From: Pseudomonas mendocina
GTDB taxonomy: Bacteria; Pseudomonadota; Gammaproteobacteria; Pseudomonadales; Pseudomonadaceae
Direction: 5' to 3'
Assembly: GCF_003008615.1 (NCBI RefSeq)
Contig: NZ_CP027657.1
Location: forward strand, 4,650,001-4,714,000
Length of the DNA: 64,000 bases
Numbering within the stretch: the first letter of the stretch is position 1; each line of letters opens with the position of its first letter. The notes beneath the pieces were generated by a model. That model ran no database searches and was not told the DNA's origin. It saw only the letters and a list, made by a program, of their open reading frames with translations. Of this stretch, positions 9,897 to 18,906 are shown one piece after another. A program made the translations under genes and the position numbers.

Positions 9897-10764
9897 TGAG
9901 GGAAGATCCTATGTGTATAAAGTCGAGCTCCAGTCGGACATGTTTAATGACGCCAGGGTCATGGCAAGCAAATGGATTGAGCCTGGTTCACTGGTTCTTG
10001 ATGTAGGATGTGCATGTGGTGACTTTGGTGAATTTTTGCACAAAGTAAAGAATGTTCAAATCCATGGGTTTGAATATGACAGAAAAAGCCTAGAACAAGC
10101 GGCGTCAAAAGGGATATATAAATCCCTGTCGCAAGTTGATTTGAATTTCTTTGATGCGCATGCCTATTCAGACCTTCACGGAAAATTTGACGTAGTGGCA
10201 TTGATCGACGTATTGGAACATACGATCAGTCCCGAAGCAGTAATTGAAAGTTTGAAATTTTTTCTTAAACCGGAAGGGGTGTTTGTAGTTTCGTTGCCTA
10301 ATGCCTCTTTCGGAGAGGTGAAGGGTAAGTTGTTGCATGATAACTTCGAATACACAGAGGTTGGGGTTTTAGACAAAACACACATTCGTTTTTATACATT
10401 TAATACCATAGCTAATTTGTTTTCCAGTGCCGCGCTTAAAGTTACTGATTGCAGCGCGACAGTCGGTTTGATTGATAAGTTTTTATTTGACTTACCTTAT
10501 AGTGTGAAAAAATACATAAAGAAAAATCCTCGGTCTTATATATTTCAGTATATTTTTATCGCTAGGCCGAGTTTAACCCATGAGCCGAATTTACGTTCTA
10601 AAAACATCCTTGCTATGGATCTTGGATGGGAGAGTGTAGATCAGCCATTAAGGGTGATCAAAGGTAATGATATGCTGAATCTTCTCTTTCCTGCAGGAAC
10701 TCGTAGGCGGAGATTGGCTGGAGAGATTATTCGTGTACTTAGAGGAAAGAGGCGTGAAAGTTAA
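9889..10764 (+). CDS. Class I SAM-dependent methyltransferase
   Basis: Methyltransferase of 291 aa with a UbiG/Methyltransf_11-type core in the first half. Motif I is LVLDVGCACGDFG (about residues 34-46), the acidic end of strand 2 is HGFEYD, and FDVVALIDVLEHTISPEAVI is motif II. The C-terminal 90 residues hold SYIFQYIFIARPS and a basic tail. I chose ATG 9889, which overlaps the acyltransferase end by 8 bp, over an in-frame TTG at 9868. AT-rich like its neighbours. The substrate is unknown; a cluster sugar is inferred from position. Confidence 0.82.
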   Translation: MNNEGRSYVYKVELQSDMFNDARVMASKWIEPGSLVLDVGCACGDFGEFLHKVKNVQIHGFEYDRKSLEQAASKGIYKSLSQVDLNFFDAHAYSDLHGKFDVVALIDVLEHTISPEAVIESLKFFLKPEGVFVVSLPNASFGEVKGKLLHDNFEYTEVGVLDKTHIRFYTFNTIANLFSSAALKVTDCSATVGLIDKFLFDLPYSVKKYIKKNPRSYIFQYIFIARPSLTHEPNLRSKNILAMDLGWESVDQPLRVIKGNDMLNLLFPAGTRRRRLAGEIIRVLRGKRRES

Positions 10765-12001
10765 ATATTCTATAATTCTCCCCTCTTATAATGGAGGGGA
10801 ATACTTAAAATCATGCGTATCCTCCATCATTTCTCAAGATTATGAGAATTACGAATTGATCATTAGTGATGATCATTCTGTAGACTCTACCGTATCATAC
10901 CTGCAAACAATTTCCAGTAATTCAAAAATTAGAATTATATCTCCAAGTGAACGCTTGAGCATGGCTGAGCACTGGGAATGGGCATTATCTCATGCTGCGG
11001 GAGAGTGGCTGATTTTTGTTGGGCAGGATGATGCTTTGCAGCCATATTTTTTCAGTTTGGCAGAAAATTTGACCAATTTTGCCAGTGATCAAGGTATTAG
11101 ATCGATCATGTCTGAAAGAGCGTATTTCTTTTGGGATGGCTGTCAGGTTATATATGGCGACGTATCAGTTTCTTATATTGCCTCTCCCAAGGTTAGGGTC
11201 TTAAATTCAGCGTTGGAGTCAGCTAAAGCACTATTAGGAGTGGTGGATTATTTCGAGCTTCCTCAAATGTATACAACCTCGCTATTTCATAGAGATTTGC
11301 TAGAAGAGGCTAAAAAAAAGCAAAATGGAAAAGTGTTCTCGTGCCATCCGCAAGATGCGAATTTAGCTGCTATTGCTTGTAGCTTAGAGCCAAGATTTTT
11401 AAAGTCCTATATCCCTCTGGGTTGGGTAGGGTCGTCCCCCAAAAGTGCAGGCATGGCTGTTGCGGCTACCGATGACACTCTTGAGGGTGCTTCGGTGCTA
11501 AAGGAGCTGAAGGTAGACTACGAGGAAAAAATTAAAAAAAGTAAGCTAAGATATAATTCTCGTGCAGGTGATTTTGGTCTTTCTGATTTACCAATTTATT
11601 TTTGGCAGGCACTAATAGAAACATCGAGCTTGCGCAGCCAATGGATAAACAAAGTTCTAAACTCACGTGTTTTTGGGATGATTTTTTTCTCATTATTGTT
11701 GATTCGTACCTGGAGGCCGAAAAGCAAAAAGAAAAAAATGCTTGCGGGGATAATTTATGCAAATGGCCTAAATCCAAAAGCATTAATTCCAGTTTGCATT
11801 TTAATGGTTTTTTTGGTTCTTATATGTAAGGGTGGATTTTTAGTTTACAGAGTATTTAGGAAGCTATGCTCTATTTTGTTTGGCAGAAAGGTGGTTTCCT
11901 TGCGAATAAACAGAAGCGAATTTCCAGATATTTTGCCTGAAGATGCTTCTAAAAAAGTCTCAAAAATAATTTCTCCATACTTGCGATATTTGAATGTTTA
12001 A
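10754..12001 (+). CDS. Glycosyltransferase family 2
   Basis: GT-A glycosyltransferase of 415 aa. The N-terminal domain opens YSIILPSYNGGEYLKSCVSSI and has LIISDDHSVDST (residues about 35-46) and the metal-site VGQDDALQPYF near 97. About residues 310-385 contain two hydrophobic stretches (IFFSLLLI and ALIPVCILMVFLVLICKGGF), which should anchor it in the inner membrane. GTG 10754 sits behind AGAGGAAAGAGG and overlaps the methyltransferase by 11 bp. AT-rich. Donor and acceptor unknown. Confidence 0.83.
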   Translation: MKVKYSIILPSYNGGEYLKSCVSSIISQDYENYELIISDDHSVDSTVSYLQTISSNSKIRIISPSERLSMAEHWEWALSHAAGEWLIFVGQDDALQPYFFSLAENLTNFASDQGIRSIMSERAYFFWDGCQVIYGDVSVSYIASPKVRVLNSALESAKALLGVVDYFELPQMYTTSLFHRDLLEEAKKKQNGKVFSCHPQDANLAAIACSLEPRFLKSYIPLGWVGSSPKSAGMAVAATDDTLEGASVLKELKVDYEEKIKKSKLRYNSRAGDFGLSDLPIYFWQALIETSSLRSQWINKVLNSRVFGMIFFSLLLIRTWRPKSKKKKMLAGIIYANGLNPKALIPVCILMVFLVLICKGGFLVYRVFRKLCSILFGRKVVSLRINRSEFPDILPEDASKKVSKIISPYLRYLNV

Positions 12002-12013
12002 TTTGAATATATT

Positions 12014-12040
12014 TTGTACTGAAATTGTCGTTAGTATAAT
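12014..12040 (+). promoter_or_regulatory. Possible internal promoter before uxs
   Basis: TTGTAC and a perfect TATAAT (12035-12040) with a 15-bp spacer lie in the 67-bp gap before uxs, one of the few non-overlapping junctions in the cluster. The short spacer and the general AT-richness make chance matches likely. Confidence 0.35.
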
Positions 12041-12068
12041 ATGATCTAATTTTTACATCGCTCGCGGG

Positions 12069-13034
12069 ATGTCTATAATGTCAAGGTCTAGTTTGAGTTC
12101 ACGTGTGTTGGTTACTGGTGGTGCAGGATTTCTCGGTTCCCATCTTTGTGAGAAACTTTTGAACGGTGGTGCTGATGTAATCTGTGCGGACAATTTTTTT
12201 ACTGGTTCAAAGCGCAATATTGAACATTTATTGAGTAACTCAGCTTTCGAGCTGATGAGGCATGATGTGACATTTCCGCTTTATGTGGAGGTAGACCAGA
12301 TTTACAATCTGGCTTGTCCTGCATCCCCAGTACACTATCAGCATGACCCTGTACAAACTACCAAAACTAGTGTCCATGGCGCTATTAATATGCTTGGTTT
12401 AGCTAAGCGAACTAAGGCCAGAATCTTTCAGGCATCAACTAGTGAGGTATATGGTGATCCTGAGATTCATCCGCAAACCGAGGATTACTGGGGGCGTGTT
12501 AATCCAATTGGCATTCGCTCTTGCTACGATGAGGGAAAGCGTTGTGCAGAAACCCTGTTCTTTGATTACTGGCGTCAGCATCATCTAGAGATTAAGGTTG
12601 CACGTATTTTCAATACTTATGGCCCACGAATGCATCCTAATGATGGTCGGGTGGTGAGTAATTTTATTGTCCAAGCGCTTAAGGGCGAAGATATTACTAT
12701 ATACGGAAATGGCCAGCAAACGCGCTCGTTCTGTTATGTAGATGATTTAATCGAGGCCTTCGTACGTTTCATGAATTCCGATGCAAGTTTTACCGGCCCA
12801 ATGAATCTGGGGAATCCTGGTGAGTTCACAATGCTCGAGTTGGCGGAGAAGGTTATTAAATTAGTCGGTGGGAAGTCGAAGCTGAGCTTTCACCCGCTGC
12901 CTGCGGATGACCCCAGGCAGCGTCAACCGGACATATCTATTGCCAAGGAACAGCTTAACTGGACACCTAAAGTTTCATTGGACGATGGTCTTTCTGAGAC
13001 TGTTTGCTATTTCAAGAAGTTACTAGCTGATTAA
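12069..13034 (+). CDS. uxs: UDP-glucuronate decarboxylase (UDP-xylose synthase)
   Basis: SDR enzyme of 321 aa that oxidises and decarboxylates UDP-glucuronate to UDP-xylose. The NAD motif [14 protein letters not shown] is at about residues 13-26. The catalytic Ser lies in [16 protein letters not shown]; the Tyr/Lys pair is in [11 protein letters not shown], with the Y-D-E-G-K arrangement specific to UXS proteins, and [19 protein letters not shown] follows. This separates it from epimerases and from bifunctional ArnA. Ugd upstream supplies the substrate, so the cluster encodes a complete UDP-glucose to UDP-xylose route. Symbol follows the eukaryotic/bacterial Uxs family. Confidence 0.88.
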   Translation: MSIMSRSSLSSRVLVTGGAGFLGSHLCEKLLNGGADVICADNFFTGSKRNIEHLLSNSAFELMRHDVTFPLYVEVDQIYNLACPASPVHYQHDPVQTTKTSVHGAINMLGLAKRTKARIFQASTSEVYGDPEIHPQTEDYWGRVNPIGIRSCYDEGKRCAETLFFDYWRQHHLEIKVARIFNTYGPRMHPNDGRVVSNFIVQALKGEDITIYGNGQQTRSFCYVDDLIEAFVRFMNSDASFTGPMNLGNPGEFTMLELAEKVIKLVGGKSKLSFHPLPADDPRQRQPDISIAKEQLNWTPKVSLDDGLSETVCYFKKLLAD

Positions 13035-13059
13035 CTATGGCTTTGTAGGGTTTCGCTCA

Positions 13060-14034
13060 ATGTCCGCTACTGAAAATTTACCAATAATTCAGACCTTAGA
13101 TACTGCAGTGCTTTTCCTTGTCTTTAATCGTCCGGACACTACTCGGCAAGTATTTGAGGCCATTAGGCAGGCTAAACCGCCTCGCTTGTATGTAGCGGCA
13201 GACGGTCCGAGACCCGACCGTTTGGGCGAGGCTGAGGTGGTGGCTGAGGTTCGAGAAATTATCAAACATGTCGATTGGGGGTGCGAGGTAAAGACCCTTT
13301 TCCGAAATGATAACTTAGGATGTAGGAAAGCGGTAAGTCAGGCAATCACTTGGTTTTTTGAGAACGAGGAGTGCGGTATCGTTTTAGAGGACGATTGTTT
13401 GCCGCACCCGGAGTTCTTCTCCTATTGTCAGGAGTTATTGCAGCGTTATGCTAATGACGAGCGTGTTTGGGGAATAACAGGTAACAACTTTCAGAATGGG
13501 ATGGTCCGCGGTAGCGGTTCTTACTATTTCTCAAAATATTTTCACTGCTGGGGCTGGGCTTCCTGGCGGCGCGCCTGGCGAAACTATGACGTATCACTTT
13601 CTTACTGGCCTGAGTGGTCTCGCTCAGCCGACTGGATTGAGAACGCGCCGGACAGTGTTGAGCGCGCTTTTTGGAAAAATATTTTTAATAAAACCCATGA
13701 AGGCCAAATTAATACCTGGGATTATCAGTGGACCGCTTGCATTTGGCGTTATGCCGGTCTTGTTGCAACGCCAAATGTTAATTTGGTTAGTAACATTGGT
13801 TTTGGCACCGGGGCTACTCATACGATCTCGGATGCTAGCCAATTTGCTGAGATGGAGGTGCAGGGTCTAGGGAGCATGACCCATCCAGTGAATGTAGAGA
13901 GAGATGTATTAGCTGACCGTTATACATTCGATTACCATCTAGAGGGCGCGCGCTTGCGTTTTCCGTATAACTTATTGCGGCTACCGCTACGAGCCATGAA
14001 TTATGTGAAACGGAGGGTTCTTCGTGCAGGATGA
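13060..14034 (+). CDS. GT-A fold glycosyltransferase, HlpA-like
   Basis: Protein of 324 aa resembling the group labelled nucleotide-diphospho-sugar transferase or 'hemolytic protein HlpA'. TAVLFLVFNRPDTTRQVFEAI (about 15-35) is the opening strand and helix, LYVAADGPRPDR follows, and GIVLEDDCLPHPEFF near 108-122 holds the EDD metal site. HCWGWASWRRAWRNYD near 160 is the conserved aromatic region of this group. Donor unknown; the hemolysin name has no support here. The next gene overlaps its last 11 bp. Confidence 0.78.
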   Translation: MSATENLPIIQTLDTAVLFLVFNRPDTTRQVFEAIRQAKPPRLYVAADGPRPDRLGEAEVVAEVREIIKHVDWGCEVKTLFRNDNLGCRKAVSQAITWFFENEECGIVLEDDCLPHPEFFSYCQELLQRYANDERVWGITGNNFQNGMVRGSGSYYFSKYFHCWGWASWRRAWRNYDVSLSYWPEWSRSADWIENAPDSVERAFWKNIFNKTHEGQINTWDYQWTACIWRYAGLVATPNVNLVSNIGFGTGATHTISDASQFAEMEVQGLGSMTHPVNVERDVLADRYTFDYHLEGARLRFPYNLLRLPLRAMNYVKRRVLRAG

Positions 14035-14836
14035 TTCGTCGATTTGTCCAATATGCGCCAGTCGAATGTCTTATGTATTTTCCGCTGAGGTTTTACGAAA
14101 ATACGAGGCTAGGTACGAGGCTTGCGATTCTTGTGGATATCTGCGAGTTGCTAGTCCCCACTGGCTTGAAGAGGCATATTCTTCCGCGATTGCCGATGCA
14201 GATACTGGTTTGGTAGCACGAAATATGCGGATTGCCGAAAAGCTTTCCTCGTTATTGTTCTGGGGAATGGCAGAGCGTGGTAACGGGCGTTATCTAGACT
14301 CTGCTGGTGGCTATGGAATGCTAACTAGACTTATGAGGGACTATGGCTTCGACTTTTATTGGGCCGATAAGTACTGTGAGAATTTTTTGGCGCGCGGCTT
14401 TGAGTTTAGAGCTGAAAATGGTGGGTGTCTTGCTGTTACGGCAATGGAAGTCCTAGAGCACCTGATTGACCCTGTCGGCCACGTGGAGGACATTTTAAAT
14501 TCTCCTACAACAGATACTTTGATTTTTACCACTGAACTTTATGAAGGCGTACCGCCGAAGCCAGATGAATGGTGGTATTATTCGTTTCCAACTGGGCAGC
14601 ATATTGGTTTTTTCCAACATCGGACGCTGCAGGCGCTGGCTAAAAAATTGGGCGTTAATTTCTATACTGCCAATGGTATCCATATACTGACAAGACGAAG
14701 CTTGAATGCAAAGTGGCTGCGCGTTATTACAAGCTCTTATTTTTCAAAAATTACTGCTCCTTTGCTGCGGCGTCTTTTGAGGTCAAAAACAATGGATGAT
14801 CATCGTAAGATTTTGGACTCGGTTTCAAAGTCATGA
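14024..14836 (+). CDS. SAM methyltransferase with N-terminal zinc ribbon
   Basis: Protein of 270 aa. The N-terminus has CPICASRM and YEACDSCGYLR (Cys at about 8, 11, 34, 37), a zinc-ribbon pair found in C-methyltransferase-like and polysaccharide-linked methyltransferases. The SAM core reads RYLDSAGGYGMLTRLMRDYGFDFYWADKY, a relaxed motif I, and AVTAMEVLEHLIDPVGHVEDIL is the motif II region; the stretch is followed by GQHIGFFQHRTLQALAKKLG, usual in this family. GTG start behind GGAGG. Overlaps both neighbours, so coupled translation is likely. Target unknown. Confidence 0.78.
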   Translation: MQDDSSICPICASRMSYVFSAEVLRKYEARYEACDSCGYLRVASPHWLEEAYSSAIADADTGLVARNMRIAEKLSSLLFWGMAERGNGRYLDSAGGYGMLTRLMRDYGFDFYWADKYCENFLARGFEFRAENGGCLAVTAMEVLEHLIDPVGHVEDILNSPTTDTLIFTTELYEGVPPKPDEWWYYSFPTGQHIGFFQHRTLQALAKKLGVNFYTANGIHILTRRSLNAKWLRVITSSYFSKITAPLLRRLLRSKTMDDHRKILDSVSKS

Positions 14837-15933
14837 AAGTTGTCTACGATCACCAAATTTTTTCTGTTCAACGTTATGGCGGTATTTCTCGTTATTTTTT
14901 TGAGTTGGCTAAGGGGGTGGCGGAGGTTGCTGCTGATGCTACGGTTAATGTTAATAGTCCTCTCTATGTGAATGGTTATTTATCTGGTGCATCTTCTTCT
15001 TTAGGAGTACTTGGGCATCATTTGCCTGTGTTCCGTGGGGCGGAAAGAATTTGTTGCGCAGCTAACACAGTGCTTTCGCCTGTGATTATGGGGGCGCTGA
15101 GGCCTGATATCGTGCACGAGACGTATTATTCCAGTCGCCCCTCGGCTCCTCGTTCCAGTCGTACCGTTATTACCGTACATGATATGATTCACGAGCTATT
15201 TCCGCAGTCTTTTCCAGAGCAGGATAAAACGTGGGAGCTCAAGCGCCAGGCTGTCAAGAGGGCTGATCATGTGATCTGTGTCTCCGAGCAGACGCGACAG
15301 GATTTGGTTCGTCTGCTTGATGTGCCGCTTGATAAAACATCGGTTGTTCACCATGGTTTCTCTCTCACTACTTCTGACATTGAGGCAGTGGACGTGCCAG
15401 CACGTCCTTATTTGCTCTATGTCGGAATGCGCGGTGGCTATAAAAACTTTGAGACATTGCTTCAGGCATATGCCAGCCAGCCATGGCTGAAAGAGAATTT
15501 TGATCTTGTGGCGTTTGGAGGAGGGGGCTTCACTGCATATGAACGTGCTTTGATCGCGAGACTGGGTATTGTTGCCAAAGTTCATCAGCAGGGTGGAAGC
15601 GATCAGGTTTTGGCTGCGCGTTACAAGCAGGCTGCTCTTTTTGTCTATCCCTCTCTCTACGAAGGTTTTGGTATTCCTCCGTTGGAGGCTATGAGTTATG
15701 GCTGTCCTGTCGTTTGTAGCAATACCAGTTCCATTCCTGAGGTCGTGGGTGCTGCCGCTAGAATGTTTGATCCTAGTTCGACAGAGTCTTTGGCTGTCGT
15801 TTTGTTAGAGGTCTTGCAGAGGCCAGAAGCATGTCAAGAACTAAGGCGGCTCGGACTATTGCGGGTGAATGAGTTTTCTTGGCATCGCTGCGCTTTAGAA
15901 ACTCACGCTATCTATCAGCGAGTCCTATCATGA
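14833..15933 (+). CDS. Glycosyltransferase family 4 (mannosyltransferase-like)
   Basis: GT-B enzyme of 366 aa. MKVVYDHQIFSVQRYGGISRYFFELAKG matches the N-terminus of WbpY/WbpZ-like and related mannosyltransferases, where GGISRYF contacts the donor (family knowledge). HDMIHELFPQSF and VICVSEQTRQDL are the middle elements. The C-terminal domain has the EX7E motif in YEGFGIPPLEAMSYGCPVV near residue 275. ATG overlaps the previous stop (ATGA). A GDP-mannose donor is a fair inference from family and manC, not shown. Confidence 0.87.
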   Translation: MKVVYDHQIFSVQRYGGISRYFFELAKGVAEVAADATVNVNSPLYVNGYLSGASSSLGVLGHHLPVFRGAERICCAANTVLSPVIMGALRPDIVHETYYSSRPSAPRSSRTVITVHDMIHELFPQSFPEQDKTWELKRQAVKRADHVICVSEQTRQDLVRLLDVPLDKTSVVHHGFSLTTSDIEAVDVPARPYLLYVGMRGGYKNFETLLQAYASQPWLKENFDLVAFGGGGFTAYERALIARLGIVAKVHQQGGSDQVLAARYKQAALFVYPSLYEGFGIPPLEAMSYGCPVVCSNTSSIPEVVGAAARMFDPSSTESLAVVLLEVLQRPEACQELRRLGLLRVNEFSWHRCALETHAIYQRVLS

Positions 15934-16046
15934 CTGTGCAAGTTTTTGCCATCAGTGGTCAAAAAAACGGATCACTTCATATGTGCTATGTGCCTAGAGG
16001 CTATTCTTCTGGAACGTTCATTAGATGGCCAGGAAATAAAAAATGA
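15930..16046 (+). CDS. 38-aa ORF coupled to both neighbours (unknown)
   Basis: A frame of 38 codons from ATG 15930 to TGA 16046 fills the gap between the glycosyltransferase and gmd. Its ATG overlaps the upstream stop as ATGA and its own stop overlaps the gmd start as ATGA. The product begins [14 protein letters not shown] and ends IRWPGNKK; no family recognised, no membrane segment. The upstream site is weak (GCGAG), while AGGAAAT near its end serves gmd. It may be a coupling leader, a small protein or the remnant of a larger gene. Confidence 0.45.
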   Translation: MTVQVFAISGQKNGSLHMCYVPRGYSSGTFIRWPGNKK

Positions 16047-17161
16047 AAAAAGCTCTTATCACTGGAATAACCGGTCAGGACGGTTCTTATCTCGCCGAGC
16101 TTTTGTTAGAAAAGGGTTATGAGGTGCATGGCGTCAAACGGCGCGCTTCGTCTTTCAATACTCAGCGTGTGGACCATATCTATCAAGACCCCCACGTAGA
16201 ACATCAGAATTTCGTACTTCATTATGGCGATCTAACCGATTCGTCCAACCTCACTCGCATTCTGCAAGAGGTTCAGCCGGACGAGGTTTATAACCTGGGC
16301 GCTCAATCGCACGTCGCAGTCAGTTTCGAGTCTCCGGAATATACGGCAGATGTCGATGCCATGGGGACGTTGCGGCTGCTGGAGGCTATTCGCCTGTTAG
16401 GGTTGGAGAAAAAGACACGTTTCTACCAGGCTTCCACATCTGAGCTGTATGGTTTGGTGCAGGAAGTTCCGCAAAAGGAAACGACGCCTTTCTATCCGCG
16501 TTCGCCTTACGCCGTAGCCAAGCTATACGCCTATTGGATCACCGTTAATTATCGTGAGGCGTACGGTATGTATGCCTGCAACGGAATTCTCTTCAATCAT
16601 GAGTCGCCGCGTCGCGGTGAAACCTTCGTGACCCGTAAGATCACTCGAGGCCTTGCAAATATAGGTCAAGGCCTGGAGCGTTGCCTGTATATGGGTAATA
16701 TGGATGCTTTGCGCGATTGGGGCCATGCCAAGGACTACGTGCGGATGCAGTGGATGATGCTGCAGCAGGATCAGCCGGAAGATTTTGTTATTGCGACCGG
16801 CGTTCAATATTCGGTGCGTCAGTTCATTGAGTGGTCTGCAGCGGAGCTCGGCATTACGCTTCGTTTTGAAGGGCAAGGTGTTGAAGAGGTTGCAATCGTA
16901 GAGGCCGTTGAGGGCAATAAGGCTCCGGCGCTCAACGTGGGCGACGTCGTGGTGCGTGTTGACCCTCGCTATTTCCGCCCTGCCGAGGTAGAAACGCTGT
17001 TGGGTGATCCTACCAAAGCCAAGCAGACGCTCGGCTGGGTTCCAGAAATTACGGTGCAGGAAATGTGTGCTGAGATGGTCAGTGAAGATCTCAAGGTCGC
17101 GCAACGCCATTCTTTGCTTAAGACCCATGGCCACGATGTGCCGGTGTCGGTGGAGAATTGA
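16043..17161 (+). CDS. gmd: GDP-mannose 4,6-dehydratase
   Basis: SDR enzyme of 372 aa that converts GDP-D-mannose to GDP-4-keto-6-deoxy-D-mannose, the first step to GDP-L-fucose. The NADP motif [18 protein letters not shown] is at about residues 4-21, with [18 protein letters not shown] next, as in all Gmd. Ser/Tyr/Lys lie in [10 protein letters not shown] and [12 protein letters not shown] (near 132 and 156). [16 protein letters not shown] is the family signature. ATG behind AGGAAATAAAAA. The substrate comes from manC and the product goes to fcl. Composition is nearer the host average again. Confidence 0.97.
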   Translation: MKKALITGITGQDGSYLAELLLEKGYEVHGVKRRASSFNTQRVDHIYQDPHVEHQNFVLHYGDLTDSSNLTRILQEVQPDEVYNLGAQSHVAVSFESPEYTADVDAMGTLRLLEAIRLLGLEKKTRFYQASTSELYGLVQEVPQKETTPFYPRSPYAVAKLYAYWITVNYREAYGMYACNGILFNHESPRRGETFVTRKITRGLANIGQGLERCLYMGNMDALRDWGHAKDYVRMQWMMLQQDQPEDFVIATGVQYSVRQFIEWSAAELGITLRFEGQGVEEVAIVEAVEGNKAPALNVGDVVVRVDPRYFRPAEVETLLGDPTKAKQTLGWVPEITVQEMCAEMVSEDLKVAQRHSLLKTHGHDVPVSVEN

Positions 17162-17163
17162 GC

Positions 17164-18132
17164 GTGGCGCATGATCTGAACCAGACGATTTTCGTTGCCG
17201 GCCATCGGGGAATGGTTGGTTCGGCGATTGTCAGACATCTCAAAACGCTGGGTTACGAGAATATCCTCACCGCTACTCGTGATGAATTAAACCTGCTTGA
17301 TCAAGCCGCCGTGCAGCGTTACTTTCAGGCTAACCGCATAAAACACGTCTATTTGGCCGCTGCTAAAGTAGGCGGTATTCATGCCAATAATACCTACCCC
17401 GCTGAGTTTATCTATGAGAACTTGATAATCGAAGCTAATGTTATTCATAGCGCGCATTTGGCCGATGTGAATAAATTGCTTTTCTTGGGATCGTCCTGCA
17501 TTTATCCAAAATTTGCTCCTCAGCCAATGTCTGAGGATGCGTTGCTTACTGGGTTGCTTGAGCCGACGAATGAACCCTACGCAATCGCAAAAATTGCAGG
17601 TATCAAACTTTGCGAAAGCTACAATCGGCAGTATGGTCGTGATTACCGCAGTGTAATGCCCACCAATCTTTATGGCCCCGGTGATAACTATCACTCTGAA
17701 AATAGTCACGTTATTCCCTCGCTTATCCGGCGTTTTCACGAGGCTAAGCTGCGTGGAGATGCACAGGTAGTTGTTTGGGGAACCGGTGAGCCACGTCGCG
17801 AGTTTCTGTATGTCGATGATATGGCTGCTGCGAGTGTTCATGTCATGAAACTGCCGGCTGATAAATGGCAGCAGTGCGTAACGCCTATGTGTTCGCACAT
17901 TAATGTGGGATCTGGGTGCGACCATAGTATTCGCGAAGTAGCTGAGTTGGTTGCTGCGGTAGTTGGCTACTCCGGAACCCTCCACTTCGATACCTCCAAG
18001 CCTGATGGCGCTCCGCGCAAACTGATGAGTAGCGCCAAGCTGTTGTCGCTTGCTTGGCAGCCGCTGGTTCAGTTGGAGGAGGGGCTTGGCAAAGCCTACA
18101 ACGATTTTTTGAAGTCTCACGCTTATGAATGA
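17164..18132 (+). CDS. fcl: GDP-L-fucose synthase
   Basis: Epimerase-reductase that turns GDP-4-keto-6-deoxymannose into GDP-L-fucose, 322 aa from this start. NADP motif [18 protein letters not shown] near the N-terminus, [22 protein letters not shown] with the catalytic Ser and Cys, [13 protein letters not shown] with Tyr/Lys, and [11 protein letters not shown] chose GTG 17164 because GGTGGAG stands 8 nt before it; TTG at 17158, six bases upstream and overlapping the gmd stop, is the alternative. The gmd-fcl pair is a standard module. Confidence 0.95.
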   Translation: MAHDLNQTIFVAGHRGMVGSAIVRHLKTLGYENILTATRDELNLLDQAAVQRYFQANRIKHVYLAAAKVGGIHANNTYPAEFIYENLIIEANVIHSAHLADVNKLLFLGSSCIYPKFAPQPMSEDALLTGLLEPTNEPYAIAKIAGIKLCESYNRQYGRDYRSVMPTNLYGPGDNYHSENSHVIPSLIRRFHEAKLRGDAQVVVWGTGEPRREFLYVDDMAAASVHVMKLPADKWQQCVTPMCSHINVGSGCDHSIREVAELVAAVVGYSGTLHFDTSKPDGAPRKLMSSAKLLSLAWQPLVQLEEGLGKAYNDFLKSHAYE

Positions 18133-18877
18133 ACGAGCTACGATTAGTATAATCACCGCCACCTACAATGCTGCCGATGTTTTGCCTGAGCTTGTAGCCT
18201 CTTTGCGTGCGCAGATAGACCAGGATTTTGAGTGGGTAGTTGCGGATGGGGCATCGACCGATGGAACCTTGGAACTGCTTCGTTCGATTAAAGACTTGAA
18301 TCTTAAAATTGTTTCTCAAGAAGATTTTGGTATTTACGATGCATTGAATCGTGGTGTTAAAGCAAGTTCTGGTGATTATTATCTGGTCGTGGGGGCCGAT
18401 GATGGGCTGTACCCGGAAGCAATAAGCATCTACAGAGAGTCTTTGAAAGAGAATACCGATTTCGTAACCGCTTCTGTCAGTTTTGATGGCCATGTGAAGG
18501 CCGCGGGACGAGGCAGTGCATGGCGCGTAGGGCAGTTTGCTTATTTTTCCAGTCATGCCGTCGGTGTGCTTATCAAGAGAGCGCTGCATGATAAATTTGG
18601 ATTCTATTCCAGGCGCTACCCTATAGCGGCAGATCAATTGTTTTTGCTGGCCGCTGTAAAAGGTGGGGCGACAATCACTGTTAGCCGCAAGGTGGTTGGC
18701 TACTTTGGTACTGGTGGATTAAGTTCTTATGATCTGCTTGGGTCTATTACGGAGCTTTACCGAGTTCAGGTCCAGGTTGGACATGATGTCATAGGTCAAA
18801 CAATTTTGTGCTGTGCTCGTTTGGGGTGGTATTCGCTAAAGTTGCTTCGTGCTCGAGGCCGACCGGTCGCTAGATAA
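18125..18877 (+). CDS. Glycosyltransferase family 2 (WcaE-like)
   Basis: Small GT-A transferase of 250 aa. [21 protein letters not shown] opens the fold, [18 protein letters not shown] carries the first acidic motif, and [16 protein letters not shown] near residue 90 the ADD metal motif. No membrane helix. The ATG overlaps fcl by 8 bp. Enzymes of this short type often accompany gmd/fcl in colanic-acid-like loci, so a fucose-related step is possible but not shown. Confidence 0.82.
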   Translation: MNERATISIITATYNAADVLPELVASLRAQIDQDFEWVVADGASTDGTLELLRSIKDLNLKIVSQEDFGIYDALNRGVKASSGDYYLVVGADDGLYPEAISIYRESLKENTDFVTASVSFDGHVKAAGRGSAWRVGQFAYFSSHAVGVLIKRALHDKFGFYSRRYPIAADQLFLLAAVKGGATITVSRKVVGYFGTGGLSSYDLLGSITELYRVQVQVGHDVIGQTILCCARLGWYSLKLLRARGRPVAR

Positions 18878-18906
18878 TTGTTCGCGCCGTCAGGAGAAGG
18901 TGTTTG

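Noticed and set aside
13060..14034. Hemolysin
   Set aside because: Similar proteins carry the HlpA label, but the GT-A strand, EDD motif and location argue for a glycosyltransferase.
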